DNA of 64,000 bases from Rhabdophis nuchalis (taxonomy: Eukaryota; Chordata; Lepidosauria; Squamata; Natricidae), in NCBI GenBank assembly GCA_039707465.1, contig CM077644.1, positions 217,439,462 to 217,503,461 of the forward strand, given 5' to 3'. The notes beneath the pieces are model-generated. The model made no database searches, was not told the origin of the DNA, and saw only the letters and a list, made by a program, of their open reading frames with translations. This document shows, one piece after another, positions 1 through 12,207 of the stretch. Both the position numbers and the translations under genes were made by a program. The number at the start of each line of letters is the position of its first letter. Within the stretch, counting starts at the first letter, position 1.

Positions 1-1564
1 AGCCATGGAGCGATTTAAAGATGGTAGTCAACACCTTGAAGCGCACTCGAAAGGCCACAGGCAGCCAGTGCAGCTCGCACTTAGAGTGGCCAAACGTGAG
101 TATTGTGCCACCCTTATCGCATCCGCGGAAAACCGCCCTGCCACCCTGTTTGGGGTGACCCGCTCCCTCCTTCATCTGAGGCCGCGGGAAGCCCCTTTGC
201 AGGGTCGAGCAGAGGAATTTGGAGTTTTCCTGCAGGACAAAATCACTCAGATTCGGAACGAGTTGCCCTCCACTGAAAGTGACCCAGTCGAGGTGTCCGG
301 TGCTGGTCTTGAGATCATACCTTGGGAGAAGTTTGACTTTATCACTACCGAGGATATGGACAGGTTGCGGAGGAACCTTAGAGCCACCACATGTTTATTG
401 GACCCGTGCCCCTCTTGGCTTGTACTGGCATCCTGGGAGGTGACACGAGGCTGGCTCCAGGGTATTGTGAATTCATCTCTGAGTGAGGGATTCTTGCCTA
501 CCGTCTTGAAAGAGGCGGTGGTGAGGCACCTCCTCAAGAAGCCATCCCTGGACCCGGCTTTATTAGAGAACTATCGTCCCGTCTCCAACCTTCACTTTTT
601 AGTGAAGGTTGTTGAGAGTGTGGTGGCCCAACAGTTCCCTCGACACCTGGAGAAAGTTGATTATCTAGACCCGCGCCAGTCCATCTTCCGGCCCGGTCAC
701 AGTACCGAGACGGCATTGGTCGCGTTGGTGGATGATCTCTGGAGGGCTCAGGATAGAGGTTGCTCCTCTATCCTGGTCCTGTTAGACCTCTCAGCGGCTT
801 TTGATACCATCGACCATGGTATCTTATTGCACCGATTGGGGGGGTTGGGGCTCAGAGGCACCGTTTTACGGTGGTTCTCGTCCTACCTCTCTGGTCGGTC
901 GCAATGGGTGTTGGCAGGAGGGCAGAGGTTGGCCCCGAGGCCCCTCACATGTGGGGTTCCTCAGGGGTCGGTCCTCTTGCCACTACTGTTCAACACCTAC
1001 ATGAAGCCGCTGGGCGAGATCATCTGTGGTTTTGGGGTGGAGTACCATCTGTACGCTGATGACACTCAGCTGTACATATCCACCCCAAACCACCCCAACA
1101 ATGCCGTCGAGGTGCTGTCCCGGTGTCTGGAGGCCGTACGGGTCTGGATGGGTAGTAACAAACTCAAACTCAACCTGTCCAAGACCGAGTGGCTGTGGTT
1201 TCCGGCACCCCGGTTTAGCCAGATAAGTCCAACACTGGCCATTGGGGGTGAACATCTTGCCCCCGTGGAGAGGGCGCGCAACTTGGGCGTCCTCCTGGAT
1301 TCCCGGCTGTCCATGGAGGACCATGTGGCGGCCGTGGCCAGGGGGGCGTTCTATCAGGTTCGCCTGATACGCCAGTTGCACCCCTTACTAGACCGGGGGG
1401 CCCTTCGCACAGTCACTCAAGCACTCGTGACATCTCGGCTGGATTACTGTAACACTGTCTACATGGGGCTCCCCTTGAGGTGCACTCGAAAGCTACAGTT
1501 AGTGCAGAATGCGGCCGCGCGGGTGGTTATGGGTGCCTCAAGGCAAGCCCATGTAACACCTCTC
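1..1564 (-). mobile_element. L2-like LINE with inverted 5' part
   Basis: Bases 1-80 are the antisense of an L2-like C-terminal segment (reading LHWLPV...FKVLTTIFKSLHG on the minus strand), closely matching 57771-57850. Bases 81-1564 are an upstream part of the same kind of element but in plus orientation, ending at HVTPL. In the intact arrangement seen at 57558-58313, HVTPL and LHWLPV lie a few residues apart, so the two pieces abut almost exactly in element coordinates while the 5' piece is flipped. The element's sense strand is minus and its 3' end lies left of the window. The structure is that expected of a 5' inversion by twin priming; a later inversion is the alternative. Confidence 0.8.
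81..1564 (+). pseudogene. L2-like reverse transcriptase, 5'-truncated
   Basis: An open frame of about 495 codons without a stop encodes the middle and thumb of a LINE reverse transcriptase, which copies element RNA at the target site. Motif A is FDTIDH (about residue 267 of the frame starting at base 5), motif B is GVPQGSVL and motif C is the catalytic YADD at residues 350-353. The N-terminal apurinic endonuclease domain is missing and the end is cut at HVTPL. The first 26 residues of the open frame (bases 5-82) are antisense 3'-end sequence and the last 25 are flanking DNA, so the full 545-residue frame is an accident of rearrangement. The uninterrupted frame suggests a fairly young insertion. 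Confidence 0.85.
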
Positions 1565-2587
1565 TTTCGGTTTCTAAAGAGTCAAATGAATATCAAACTT
1601 CTTCTGCCTTGTGGTCCACAGTTTCACATGCTGTCCACTTAATATGACTATTATGACTGTTAGTGTGATTAAAAAGAAGGAGACAGAAAGACATTTAGAC
1701 CATTGCTGTGGTCTTCAATGCAGGCACTTAACAAGCAAAGGTAAATGGCTGCAGTAGTAGGATCTTGGTGATAGTGGAGGTAGCAACAGAGGAAACCACT
1801 ACTGGTCTTCTTCTGTTCCCCCTGTATATATATTGGGATTTCATGGGATGAGTTTTTGGATAGGATGTTCCTGCCAAAACTGGGCACTAGTCAGATAACG
1901 AAAATTGGCAAGTTTTCAGAATAAAAAAAAATAAAAGTCTAGTAACATTCTAGCTATCTTGTCTGATTTTAAAAGCAAATCAAAGTGGATGTTATCTGAT
2001 TCACACATCAATTGAGATTCATTCAATTCAGTTTATGTTTTGTCTACAGGTCTATATGCTGTTAAAGCAACTTAATACTTCACATAATCCAGAGTAAGGA
2101 TTCTATGATTTCGCTTTCTGGTAATAGTGGGAATAGGAAAATTGTGAGAAAAGGCTAACTTCTTAAATCTTCTCCAGATTTAATACAGCATTTAAGAAAA
2201 GAGATGGAATAAGTACACTCAGAGAATTTTTGTCTAACCATAAAAATGACGAGAAAGAAAAATCATTAGATGCACTGAGGATTTATTAATGAGATGGTTT
2301 CCAAATTTCCCATCTAGTTAATTAGATTGTCTTTCACTTGATTTGTTTCTCATCAACATCCTTTTCCAGTTTCTCTTTTCTTTTGATTAGGTGCCTTGCT
2401 CATACAATTCCTTTACATATATCCGGTTAGCCTTCAGTTTAAGCCTAAAATGGATATTGTGTCCTGCCCTGAAGTGATGGTGTCCGTTTGTACAAAATAA
2501 ACTATAGCATCCTTTCCCTTACAGTTAGTTCTTGACTTCCGACCCATTCAAAGTTATGATGGCCTGAGAAGGGATCCTTTAGAGCAC

Positions 2588-2705
2588 GGGTGTCAAACTC
2601 GATCATGTCATGTGGACATACTGTGACATCTTTTGCCTTTGCGGAGCTGGGGTGGGTGTGGCCTTTGTGTGATGCATCCAAACCATGGGCTGTCAATTTA
2701 ACAGG
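2588..2705. mobile_element. short hAT-like MITE, degraded
   Basis: It opens with cgggtgtcaaactcg, a variant of the caggggtgtcaaactc end seen at eight other places in the window, and closes near a degraded copy of the reverse end. No convincing TSD remains. Internal sequence resembles the 14043 and 55429 copies. Confidence 0.5.
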
Positions 2706-2760
2706 TCTGTATTAAAACACTTCCATTCATCCTAAAATGTTGCACTGCACTGATCTCCCT

Positions 2761-2788
2761 CCCCCCTCCCTCTCTCTCTCTCTCTCTG
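2761..2788. repeat. CT-rich simple repeat
   Basis: A short pyrimidine tract, mostly CCCT then (CT)n. Confidence 0.8.
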
Positions 2789-2997
2789 TCACATGACTGC
2801 ATTCAGGTGCTTAGAAACTGGTTTGAATTTATAATGGGTTGCAGAGTGTTGTTGTTTTATGACATAATATGGGATGATTGTTACTGGTTTCCAGAAAAGA
2901 ACACCCATTTGGGACAGTAGATTGGCTTAAAGGCCATGTGATTTGGTTAACAGCCACTGTAAAAACAGTTGAAATATAGGTTCCTATTGTGTGGTGG

Positions 2998-3474
2998 CCA
3001 ACAAAAGTCGTATAGTCAAGGCTATGGTTTTCCCAGTTGCAATGTATGGCTGTGAGAGTTGGACCATAAGAAAGGCTGAGTGCCAAAGAATTGAGGCATT
3101 TGAACTATGGTGCTGGAGAAGACTTCTGCGAGTCCCTTGGACTGCAAGGTGATTAAACTAGTCAGTCCTAGAGGAGATCAACCCTGACTGCTCTTTGGAA
3201 GGCCAGATCCTGAAGATGAAACTTAAATACTTTGGCCACCTAATGAGAAGGAAGGACTCACTGGAGAAAAGCCTAATACTGGGACAGATTGAGGGCAAAA
3301 AAAGAAGGGAATGACAGAGAATGAGGTGGCTGGATGGAGTCACTGAAGCAGTAGGTGTGAGCTTAAATGGACTCAGTCTCCAGAGGATGGTTGAGGACAT
3401 GAAGGCCTGGAAGAACATTGTCCATGGGGGTCAGGATGAGTCAGACACAACTTCTCAACTAACAACAACAAAAA
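2998..3474 (+). mobile_element. BovB (RTE) LINE 3' end with 12-bp TSD
   Basis: The plus strand encodes the BovB C-terminal signature: MYGCESWT, FELWCWRRLLRVPW, LKYFGHLMRRKDSLEK and RMRWLDGVTEAV, with stops and one frameshift. The copy is heavily 5'-truncated and ends in a CAACAA-rich tail. A perfect 12-bp direct repeat, attgtgtggtgg, flanks it at 2986-2997 and 3475-3486, which fixes both ends. BovB encodes an endonuclease and reverse transcriptase; only the far C-terminus and tail remain. Confidence 0.92.
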
Positions 3475-4012
3475 ATTGTGTGGTGGTCTCAATTTACAAC
3501 TGCATTCCAGTCTCAGTTGTGGTTGTAAGTCCAGGAATATCTATACTGGTGCTCTTTCTGCTTCTGATTAGTTTATACTTTTCCCTGACTCAAGTTAGCA
3601 CATTGATGTCCTACAGCAAGAAGGCTGGGATATATATTCGTAACAATAAAATGATGAAACAAATGTGGGATGGAGAGGTGAATACATATATTCTTGTGCA
3701 GTCATTGCCTTTGATTTTAAGAAGAGACATCTTCCCTTGCTTCTTTTTTTCCTTCCGTTCCCTGTGGGCACTCTTTTCCAGTCAACAAATGCTCAGTGTG
3801 TCTACAGTAACAGATGCAGTGCAGTTAAGATTAGAATTTATAAATAACATATTGATATTTAAAAGGAGAAAAAAAAACCCTAAGGAAAGTATATCCCTTT
3901 CAGAAACAACAATATAAAAAATGGTATTCCTCTCCCCCAGATTGAAAATCACTTCAGAAGCAAGTGTGGTGGGAAAATAGATGTATTTTTCTGTCAGTAG
4001 ACATACGATAGA

Positions 4013-4160
4013 GATGAAATAGAATAACAGAGTTGGAAGGGACCTTGGAGGTCTTCTTGTCCAACCCCCTGCTTAGACAGGAAGCCCTACAGGAAACCCT
4101 ACACCACTTCAGACAAATGGTTATCCAACATCTTCTTAAAAACTTCTTGTCCTACCCTCA
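4013..4160 (-). mobile_element. CR1 LINE 3' end
   Basis: The plus strand shows the antisense of a CR1 3' terminus: agagttggaagggacc, then ccaaccccctgc, continuing into the antisense of the C-terminal codons. Repeated aatagaataacag at the left is the typical short-repeat CR1 tail. Sense strand is minus; strongly 5'-truncated. Confidence 0.8.
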
Positions 4161-5708
4161 GGTGCTTTGGAGAATAGCTTGACTCCCTCTTTTTGTGGCA
4201 GCCCCTGAGACAGGCAATGGAATTGACTTGCATTTTTCACCTGTTTTGTATAGCAGAAAACTATACACAAAATAAGAAGGCGGCAAATATTCCATCTTCC
4301 AGGCAAACAAAAGTAGGACTAGCAAGAAAAAGCCGCTATTCATACTTGCTCTTCTTTTTGCATTGAGCAAAAAAGTAATCTGCAGACTGACATTTTATGT
4401 TGTTTGGCTCTTCCTAATAGTCTCTTATAATTGGAGTTTAGCTTTCTGATTAGTCGTTCCCAGCTATCCTTTTATGATATAAGATTAACAGACCTTGAAA
4501 CCATGTACTAAAATATAAAATTTGATTTTGTTGCGGCCATGAAAGTGACTTATCCCACATTCATTCAATTGTATTCCAGATGCTGCAGAGTTTTTACATT
4601 TTCTGTTTAACATTCCGTAACATTTAACATGGTCATTAAGTCAAATATATAATACTAAATTAAAAAGCGATCACCTTGTTTTTTTCCTCTGGTTTCTCAC
4701 TCCCAACCCTCACCTGTCGAGCTGCTTACAAATCCCATTTAGAATTCTGCCCCAGGAAGGAAGCTTCCGATCCAACAGAGTTCAGTCCAGCTCTAGCCCT
4801 ATAAAACAGAAGTCTTCCATCTTTTCTTATTAATCAGGGTGTCAAATACACATTGTACTTTCACAAATTCATTAAACTTGTACAAAACTTCCATTTATCA
4901 CAAATAGAATCTCTACATCATTTCAAACTTAAGTACTTTCCGCAAAACAAAACACTGTATCGACAAGCCTAGCTTTGTATGTCATTCTTATAGTGTACCA
5001 GATCCTGGTACAAGAGGATAAAGTTCTGTGTCTAAAAACAACAAAAAGGCAATATCAGATGACTTTCTGTGGTGTGCTAGATGTTGAGGCAGGGAACTGT
5101 GGCATTGATATAATTCTTCATCTGAAGAGTTCTACAGAACTCAAAGAACATATTAATTAAATGTATTGGTGGGAACGAAACCACTACAGGCACAGAATTA
5201 CTTCTTATTCTCTCAATTTGCTCTGAAACATAAGTTCAGAGTTAAGTAAGAGTTTTATATACAGAAAGTGACAGTACCATAGATTTCACTAAACCCAGAA
5301 ATTCCATGCACATCTCACTCATTGATTTATTTGTGATGAATAGAGAAATTGGGCCTAGAAATATTTTTCCTGGGTAGGTATATACTACCTAGAGTTTAAT
5401 GCTAAGTTCTTCTAGAATCAGGTTCCCATCTGAAAACAAAACAACCGAGAGAACAGTGAAAAAAATAACAAGACCTTGTACAACATAGCAAACAAAGATT
5501 TATTATAATTGTAACTTCTTTCATATATAGTGTTAAGCTTTAAATCTTAGTTTAAAGTAGTCAGATACATTATTCTAAGTAAAAGGTAAAATCAACCATA
5601 GCTGAGCATGATATATACACCTAATAAATGTGTGAAAGCTTCTAATTTTTTGCAAGACTGGATGGTGAAAATAATCAGTGCTGCAAATTAGCTAGTGTGA
5701 AAGTGTGT

Positions 5709-5710
<2 letters not shown>

Positions 5711-5793
<83 letters not shown>
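5711..5793. repeat. (GA)n microsatellite
   Basis: An uninterrupted dinucleotide run of about 83 bases. The open Arg-Glu frame across it is an artefact. Confidence 0.98.
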
Positions 5794-5796
<3 letters not shown>

Positions 5797-5889
5797 GTCA
5801 GAAACATTCCCATCTTTGTTTCGGATAAATGTATGCATTACAGATTTATTTAACATCTATGTATTGAGCAACAACGCTGAACAAGGGGT

Positions 5890-6250
5890 ACTTATGACAT
5901 AGCCACATAGTTGTGATCTTCACATGTCCACAAGGTCATGAGACCACAGCTTGGGTGCTTGAGACTCAGCTCACATTTACACTGTTGCAGTGTCTTGCAG
6001 TCACATAATTGCCATTTGTCAACTTTCCAGCCAGGTTCCGAAAAGCAGAGTCGATAGGGGAGCCAGCAGAGGGTCACCAATGGCAATCATGGGACATGCT
6101 GCGAGCACAAAGGATTTGTCTAATGATGTCAACTGAGACTGCCAGAACTGTCATCACAAGTCACATGATGTTACACCTTGCAACTGTGTCACTTAGTGAT
6201 AGAGTTCCTAGTCCCCATTACAGTCAGCAACTGAGGATTACCTGTGTAAC
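5890..6250. mobile_element. degraded Tigger-like MITE (possible)
   Basis: The right end, ctgaggattacctgtg, resembles the ggactacctgta end of the better copies at 53072 and 33649, and the interior has scattered matches. The left end is not clear. Confidence 0.35.
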
Positions 6251-6539
6251 TGAGCCACTGATTAGTATTTAAATAGAGAAGATAGGCTATTCCATAGTAA
6301 TCAGCGCATTTAATAAAATAGGTGGGTTTTTTTTTTTTTGGCAACGTGTAAACATTGAACTTCAGACCAAATTCATCATCACAGGTTCTTCTGCTTAGGT
6401 TGTTGGGAATCTCTCATTTGCACATTTGAATTCAGAGTTCTAAAATTCAGTGACTGTGGCCTCATATTTTTTATGGTACAATTGCATTGATATTTTAAAA
6501 AAACATTTTTAAAAAAGTACCTCTGTTCACACTAGTCAT

Positions 6540-6671
6540 CAGGTGTCAAACTCACGTTGTTATGGCGGCGTCACATGATGTATTAGGACTCCCCTCCCCT
6601 TTGCTAAACCAGGTGTGGTTGTGACCAGCTTGTGATGTACCAGCCCGTGGGCCATGAGTTTGACAGCCCTG
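6540..6671. mobile_element. short hAT-like MITE
   Basis: Ends are caggtgtcaaactcac and gagtttgacagccctg, an inverted pair of the caggggtgtcaaactc family. The 132-bp copy has no clear surviving TSD, so it is probably old. Confidence 0.65.
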
Positions 6672-8660
6672 GCTTACATGAATGCAACCCAACAATTAAA
6701 AGTGAGTGATAGTTCCAAAAGTAACAGGAAGCAATTTGTCTCTTGCAATTTTTCTATAACCCCTATTGGTTAAAAAAAAGACAATAGCTAAAGTAGCACT
6801 TCCACTCTAGACTTATATACTGTTTCCTGATTTTATAGTAATGTTGTTGTACAATGCAATAACATGTAGAAAAATAATTGAAAAATAATAAAGATGGATT
6901 CCGCTTCTATTTCAAGCGTGGACAATCCTTTGATCGTAAAACCAACATTTACTTGGGGAACAGGTTGGGGAGATAAGACATATAGGCCATGCTTGAGACT
7001 TCTGAGTTAGGAATGTGTTTCCTCTATGATTTTTAAGTGAGGTTCTTTGTTTAAAACAAAGTGTAATTGATTTTGCCATTGTTTATCCCCAAACGTCAAT
7101 GAAATTTCTTTCCTAAATGGAAGAAAAAAAATGTTCTGCTGATTTAAGGGACCTGCAGAACAGATTCTAAGGATCCCCCAAAGGTCATCTATCTGTCAGA
7201 AAGCCTTCAGACCGCCCCTTTCCCCCTCAAAAAGTCTTCAGTTAAATGGTCACTTTAATTTTCATACTAGTGAAAGCAATCAACAGTGAGAGAGGGAAAC
7301 AGATAAACAAGTAGCTCCAAAGGCCCACTTTAATTTATAGTGTCATTTGAGCCACAAAAGGCTGCCCCTCTGGATGTAGTTTAATAGCTTCCATTTGTTA
7401 CAAAATCTTGAATAGTAAGGAAGAGTATTCATCATTTGCAACCAAAGTAAGTGGGAGAGAGGCATATCGATATACTTATATAACGCACTGGATTAAAGAT
7501 TGGGAATATACTTACACATAGTCAATGTGTCCCAAAAGAAAGTTGATAGCTCAGGAAAATGTCATTTAAAAAAAAGATAAATTTCATAGTATATATGTCC
7601 TAGTTTATTTGCTACGTATCCTTGTTCGGAGTCTTTCATCATTATCTATTCATTGTTCATATTAATTTGAAAACCATTCAGAGCCCTATTTTGTTTACGT
7701 TGGAATCTAAATTGCAACTAAATAAATAGAATGTCCCGATTTGAGCACATTTCAGTATCTCATGGTATTCTGATTAATAGTCAGCCTGGATTGATGATTA
7801 TTGTAAGTGTCAGCAAACTTGAACCAGACTATTACCAGCTATTTGAAGCCTAGCAAGCAGAGATTAAGACACAAGTCTCTGAAATAAAATGCAAAATTAT
7901 CCATTTATGATGCAGAAATCAAAGGTACAGAGGCAGAAACTAGGAAGGAACACTTATTACCAGTGTTTGTCTAGATTTGGGTTTCCTCCTCAGTGCACCA
8001 AAAACTAAATATGGAAAATTATGCTGTAAGATTCATGGCCTTAATTGTCACAATCATGTTAAAGTATTATGTTCAATACTCTCAGTTGGAAATTATTTCT
8101 AGGGCGAAAAAAGCTTTAATAATTTTAATTCTAGTCCTATTGGGCCCATCAATCCATAAGGTTGGAATAAGTGCTATTTTTCTAGAGATCTGGGTCTTGA
8201 AGAACTTGAATTTGATCATGCAGTTTTGACAATCCACTTCTAACTTTACATTCCTAGTCTGTCAGATACTTTCTTCAGTTCCAGAACTGTTGCTTCAAGT
8301 AGCTTCAACCAATTTGAAAGACTCACCATTGATTCATGTAGCACATGCTGAGTCTACCATACTCAGTGAGTAAAATCCCCATTGAGTTTTTCTTAACTGC
8401 TAATGACTACATCAACAAATGTATTTATTTAACTTTCTAGCTTACATTATGTAAATAGTTTGTCTTCTAGGACAGGGGTCCCCAACCTTTTTTGCACCAG
8501 GAACCGGTTTCATTTTCAAGAAAGTTTTGCGGACCGGCTGAGTGGCTCAGCAGTCATGTGACTGGGTGGGCGTGGCCAACTTGGAAAATGTGAAACTCAC
8601 TTAACAATGGTCTTGGTTAACAACCAAACTTTTGGGCTCAATTGTGGTCATAAGTTCTTT

Positions 8661-8667
8661 CTGTGTT

Positions 8668-8723
<56 letters not shown>

Positions 8724-9240
8724 TCCTTCCTTCCTTCCTTCCTTCCTTCCTTCCTTCCTTCCTTCTTTCTTTCTCTTTCTTTCTTTCTCTGTCTCTTTCT
8801 CTTCCTTTCCCTCTTTCTCTCTCTCTTTCTTTCTTTCTCTTTCTTTCTTTCTCTTTCTTTCTTTCTCTCTTTCTTTCCCTCTTTCTCTCTCTCTTTCTCT
8901 CTTTCTTTCTCTTTCTTTCCCTCTTTCTCTCTTTCTTTCTCTCTCTTTATTTATCTTTCTCTGTCTCTTTCTTTCCCTCTTTCTTTTTCTTTCTTTCTCT
9001 TTCTTTCTTTCTCTTTCTCTCTTTCTGTCTCTTTTTCTTTCTCTCTTTCTCTCTCTCTCTTTCTCTCTCTCTTTTTTTCTTTCTCTCTTTTTTCTTTCTT
9101 TTCTTTCTGTCTCTCTCTCTTTCTTTCTCTTTCTCTCTCTCTTTCTTTGCCTCTCTCTCTCCCACTTTTTTTCTTTCTTTCTCTTTTTCTTTCTCTCTAT
9201 CTTTGTCTCTCTCTTCTTTGTCTGCCCATCTGTCACTCTA
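8661..9240. repeat. (CTTT)n/(CTTC)n imperfect microsatellite
   Basis: Nearly pure pyrimidine strand of about 580 bases: clean CTTT, then CTTC, then degenerate CTTT/CT mixtures. It is followed by (TG)n at 9241-9258 and more CT/CCCT runs to about 9400. Confidence 0.97.
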
Positions 9241-9437
9241 TGTGTGTGTGTGTGTGTGTCTGTCTGTCTCGCATTCACACACTTAATCACTCATTCTGTG
9301 TCTCTCTCTTTCTCTCCCTCCCTCCCTCCCTCTCTCTCTCTCTCTCTCTCTGTGTCTGTCACTCTCTAATTCCCCCTTCCCTCCCTGTCTCTCTCTGTGT
9401 CTGTGCCTCTCTCTGTCTGTCTGTCGTCGTCCCCGCC

Positions 9438-9733
9438 GCAGCAGCCCTCCCTACCGGCCGCCGATTCCCTTCCTCCTTCCCCCCTGTGGAGCCTCCTCAG
9501 CCCGGCCCGCCGCGCTCACTCGCCTTAGCCTGCCCCGTCTGCCCGGCCGCCACGCTTGGTTGCTCGTTCGCTCGCTTAGGCTCCTTCCAGGAGCTGAGAA
9601 GGCTTCGTGTGTGTGTGGGGGGAAGGAACGGCAGCCCCTGGAAGATGATGAGTGGCCGGCATGCCGGCTGTGGAGGCTCCATGGGGGGAAGGAGGAAGGG
9701 AATCGGCGGCTGGTAGGGAGGGCTGCTGTGGCG
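9438..9733. repeat. GC-rich inverted repeat inside the hAT
   Basis: Arms of about 55-60 bp at 9438-9496 and 9672-9733 (containing ccgccgattcccttcc and its complement ggaagggaatcggcgg) enclose roughly 175 bp. The block is far richer in G, C and CpG than the surrounding DNA. Confidence 0.75.
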
Positions 9734-10737
9734 GCGCCCAGGAGTCCCACCATTGATGAGGGTGGAGGAGGAGCCGCATTCCAACGGTGCGAACAGCCGC
9801 GCCTGCGCTCTCCCGCGTGCTCTGCCCAGGGGGCTGCCCCCTCCTCCTTCCTCCTTCTCTCCGGCCCTGCGGCCCGGTTCCTATCAAGCCACGGACCGGC
9901 ACCGGTCCGTGGCCCGGGGGTTGGGGACCCCTGTTCTAGGATATTTTCATCAACTTCTCAATCTAGTTTAAAACCCCACTATTATTATTTTGGTTTTCCC
10001 AATAACCGAATAGGTCCTTCTTAGCTGAGACAAAATTGGCCAGATGGCAATACTAGTGATTATTCAACTAAGAGAGTATCGTTAATTTAAAACACACTGA
10101 ATGTATGATGTATTAATTTGAGGGGTTCTTAGTATAGAGATTCAGTAAACCATCTCTTGCAGGTGGCTGTGCAACCTCCATTTCAAAAATAGTGGAGGTC
10201 CACTATTGTTTTAGATAAAGTGTTCTATTGTTCAACAGCTGTTTGGGGGAAAAGTTGCAATATTCAACCACATTTCTTTTCATTTAATTTCAACCTTATC
10301 TGGCTTTCATAGTCAACAAAGAACAGATCTATCTCTTCTTGCACATGATAGTCTTTTCGTATTTACAGATTACTGTCAGCTAGTGTCATCAGCAAATTTG
10401 ATAAGTAACCTTTCCATTCTATTCTCTCAATCATTTTTAGGGATATAAAAGAGCACTAGGCTAAAAATAAAATCATGGAGTATCCTTACTTGATACTTCC
10501 CTCTAATACAATAGAAAATAACTCATAGGTATCTTTGAGGTTGCTTGTTTAATCATTTTCAAATACTATGGGCTACAAAACAGCATATCCCACATTTTTC
10601 CACCTTAGTTATAAGGATATCATGTCAGATCCAACACAGGACATGACCAAATACTTTGCTAAGGTATGTTTAACAGCATTCCTTTAGTCTTACTGTATAT
10701 AATGCAGCTGAATTTCAGAAGGTTTGATACTCTATTA

Positions 10738-11197
10738 CAGTGATGGCTAACCTTTTTGCATTCATGTGCCAAAAGTGCGTGCACACGTGTGTGACAGTGG
10801 GTGCCCAGCTCCCATAATGCAATGTGCTTGTGACCCCCCCATGCCTGCCTGCGCATGCGTCTCCCCGCACTCCTCTTTCTCCCCATGCATGTGTGTGTGA
10901 CCTCTCTGCGCCCTGTTTTCAGCTGGTAGGCCTCCCTGCAGCCTCCTGGGAGCAAATATGGGCTGCAGGGGAGGGTACCACACACACCCTTTCCCCTACA
11001 TATGCATATGCCCCCCGTGCATGCGCACACATCTCCTACATGTGCCCCACCCCTGTGCATGCATGGCAGAGCCCTGAAAATCAGCTGGCCAGTGGGAGCC
11101 GCGCACAGTGGAGCTGAGCTGAAGTGACAGCACGATGCCCGCAGAGAGGATTCTGTGTGCCACCTGTGACACGCATGCCATAGGTTCAACCTCACAG
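10738..11197. mobile_element. hAT element, cagtgatggc family
   Basis: It starts cagtgatggctaacct and ends aggttcaacctcacag, diverged inverted ends, with TSD ctctatta/ctctttta (7 of 8). The interior is GC-richer than its flanks. A second, truncated copy of the family lies at 17821. No transposase frame is present. Confidence 0.7.
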
Positions 11198-11939
11198 CTC
11201 TTTTATAAAGACACACTGAATTCAATTGACTAAATCAGATTTATTACAATGCTATTCCTTCATTCCAGCTCAATTTTAAGAAGTGCAAATGATAGGTAGA
11301 AAACCGTATCTATGGATATAATGGTAAATGCAAGAAGATGATAAGAAAAATAATGGGACCCTCTTTCAATAGAAAGAGTTCTTTTGAGAAACAAATGATA
11401 ATCATATCTAAATTGATTACAAAGGGGGGGAAAAGACTTGGACAGTCATCAGATAGTTTACATCATTGTTGGCTGGATTTATATGTTGCCATAAACTCAA
11501 ATGTGATTTGTGGTTCATTGGTTGAAAATGTAATAAAAAGCAAATCAATCCAATCTAGATATACTAATGTCTGATTAAACCAAGTTGGGATTGTGTTCTC
11601 GTTGCATAAGGGCATACAGCATTGCATAATTGCATATGATATATTGAATTTTTGTTCTTGGATAAGTGGAAGAAATGGCATTATTCATAGCGCTGACAAA
11701 TTTTTCCAGGGGCACTTATGCTTTGAATGAAACAATTATTTAAAGGAATGCTCTGCAGGAAAGTGGCAGATCACTTATAATTAGTGGAGTGAAACAGTTA
11801 TGGTCTTCTCTGAGTAGCAGGAAGTTATGCACATTGTGCCTCAGTCTGCAAAGTGAGTCATACCATTGGGGGTGGGGGGTGTCAATCCTGCATTGACCCT
11901 TTATTGAAGTAAAGTATCTTGCTTCCAAACGGTACCTTT

Positions 11940-12165
11940 TTAAAAAGTTTCTTTTTATTCTGCCTTTATTATTTTATAAGTAATGCAAGGTGGCAAAGAT
12001 ATGTAATATTCCTCCTGTTTCCCCCCAACAGTCTACAAGGTGATTTGGGCTGAGAGAGAGTGATTAGCTTAAAGTCACCCACCTGGCTTTCATGAATAGG
12101 GTGGAACTAGAACTCACAGTCTCCTGGTTCTAGGCCAAAATGTTAACCGCTAAATGGAACTAACC
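11940..12165 (-). mobile_element. tRNA-derived SINE with LINE-like tail
   Basis: Read on the minus strand it has a tRNA-like head (gcggttaac, accaggagac, gtgagttctag as a degenerate B box), the middle block gggtgact...tctctcagccc, then an AT-rich tail similar to the 28156 and 60062 copies. Confidence 0.7.
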
Positions 12166-12207
12166 TTGCTTTACTTTTCCAGGAAGTAAAAAAAAATGCC
12201 TCTAGAA

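Larger units (their letters stand above)
8473..9933. mobile_element. 1.46-kb non-autonomous hAT with simple-repeat and GC-rich cargo
   Basis: Ends are caggggtccccaacc and ggttggggacccctg, flanked by a perfect 8-bp TSD ttctagga (8465-8472 and 9934-9941). Inside are a subterminal gaaccggt/gcggaccgg block, about 600 bp of CTTT-dominated pyrimidine tract, a short (TG)n, and a GC- and CpG-rich block at 9425-9900. No transposase frame is visible. All long open frames inside are low-complexity Ser/Phe/Leu or Lys/Glu/Arg runs. Confidence 0.9.

Noticed and set aside
5..1642. A complete 545-residue gene
   Set aside because: Its first 26 residues are antisense LINE 3' end and its last 25 are flanking DNA; only the middle is real RT sequence.
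8601..9716. Long open frames on both strands over the CTTT tract (up to 369 codons)
   Set aside because: Low-complexity Ser/Phe/Leu or Lys/Glu/Arg runs produced by a period-4 repeat; no domain, splice or start context.
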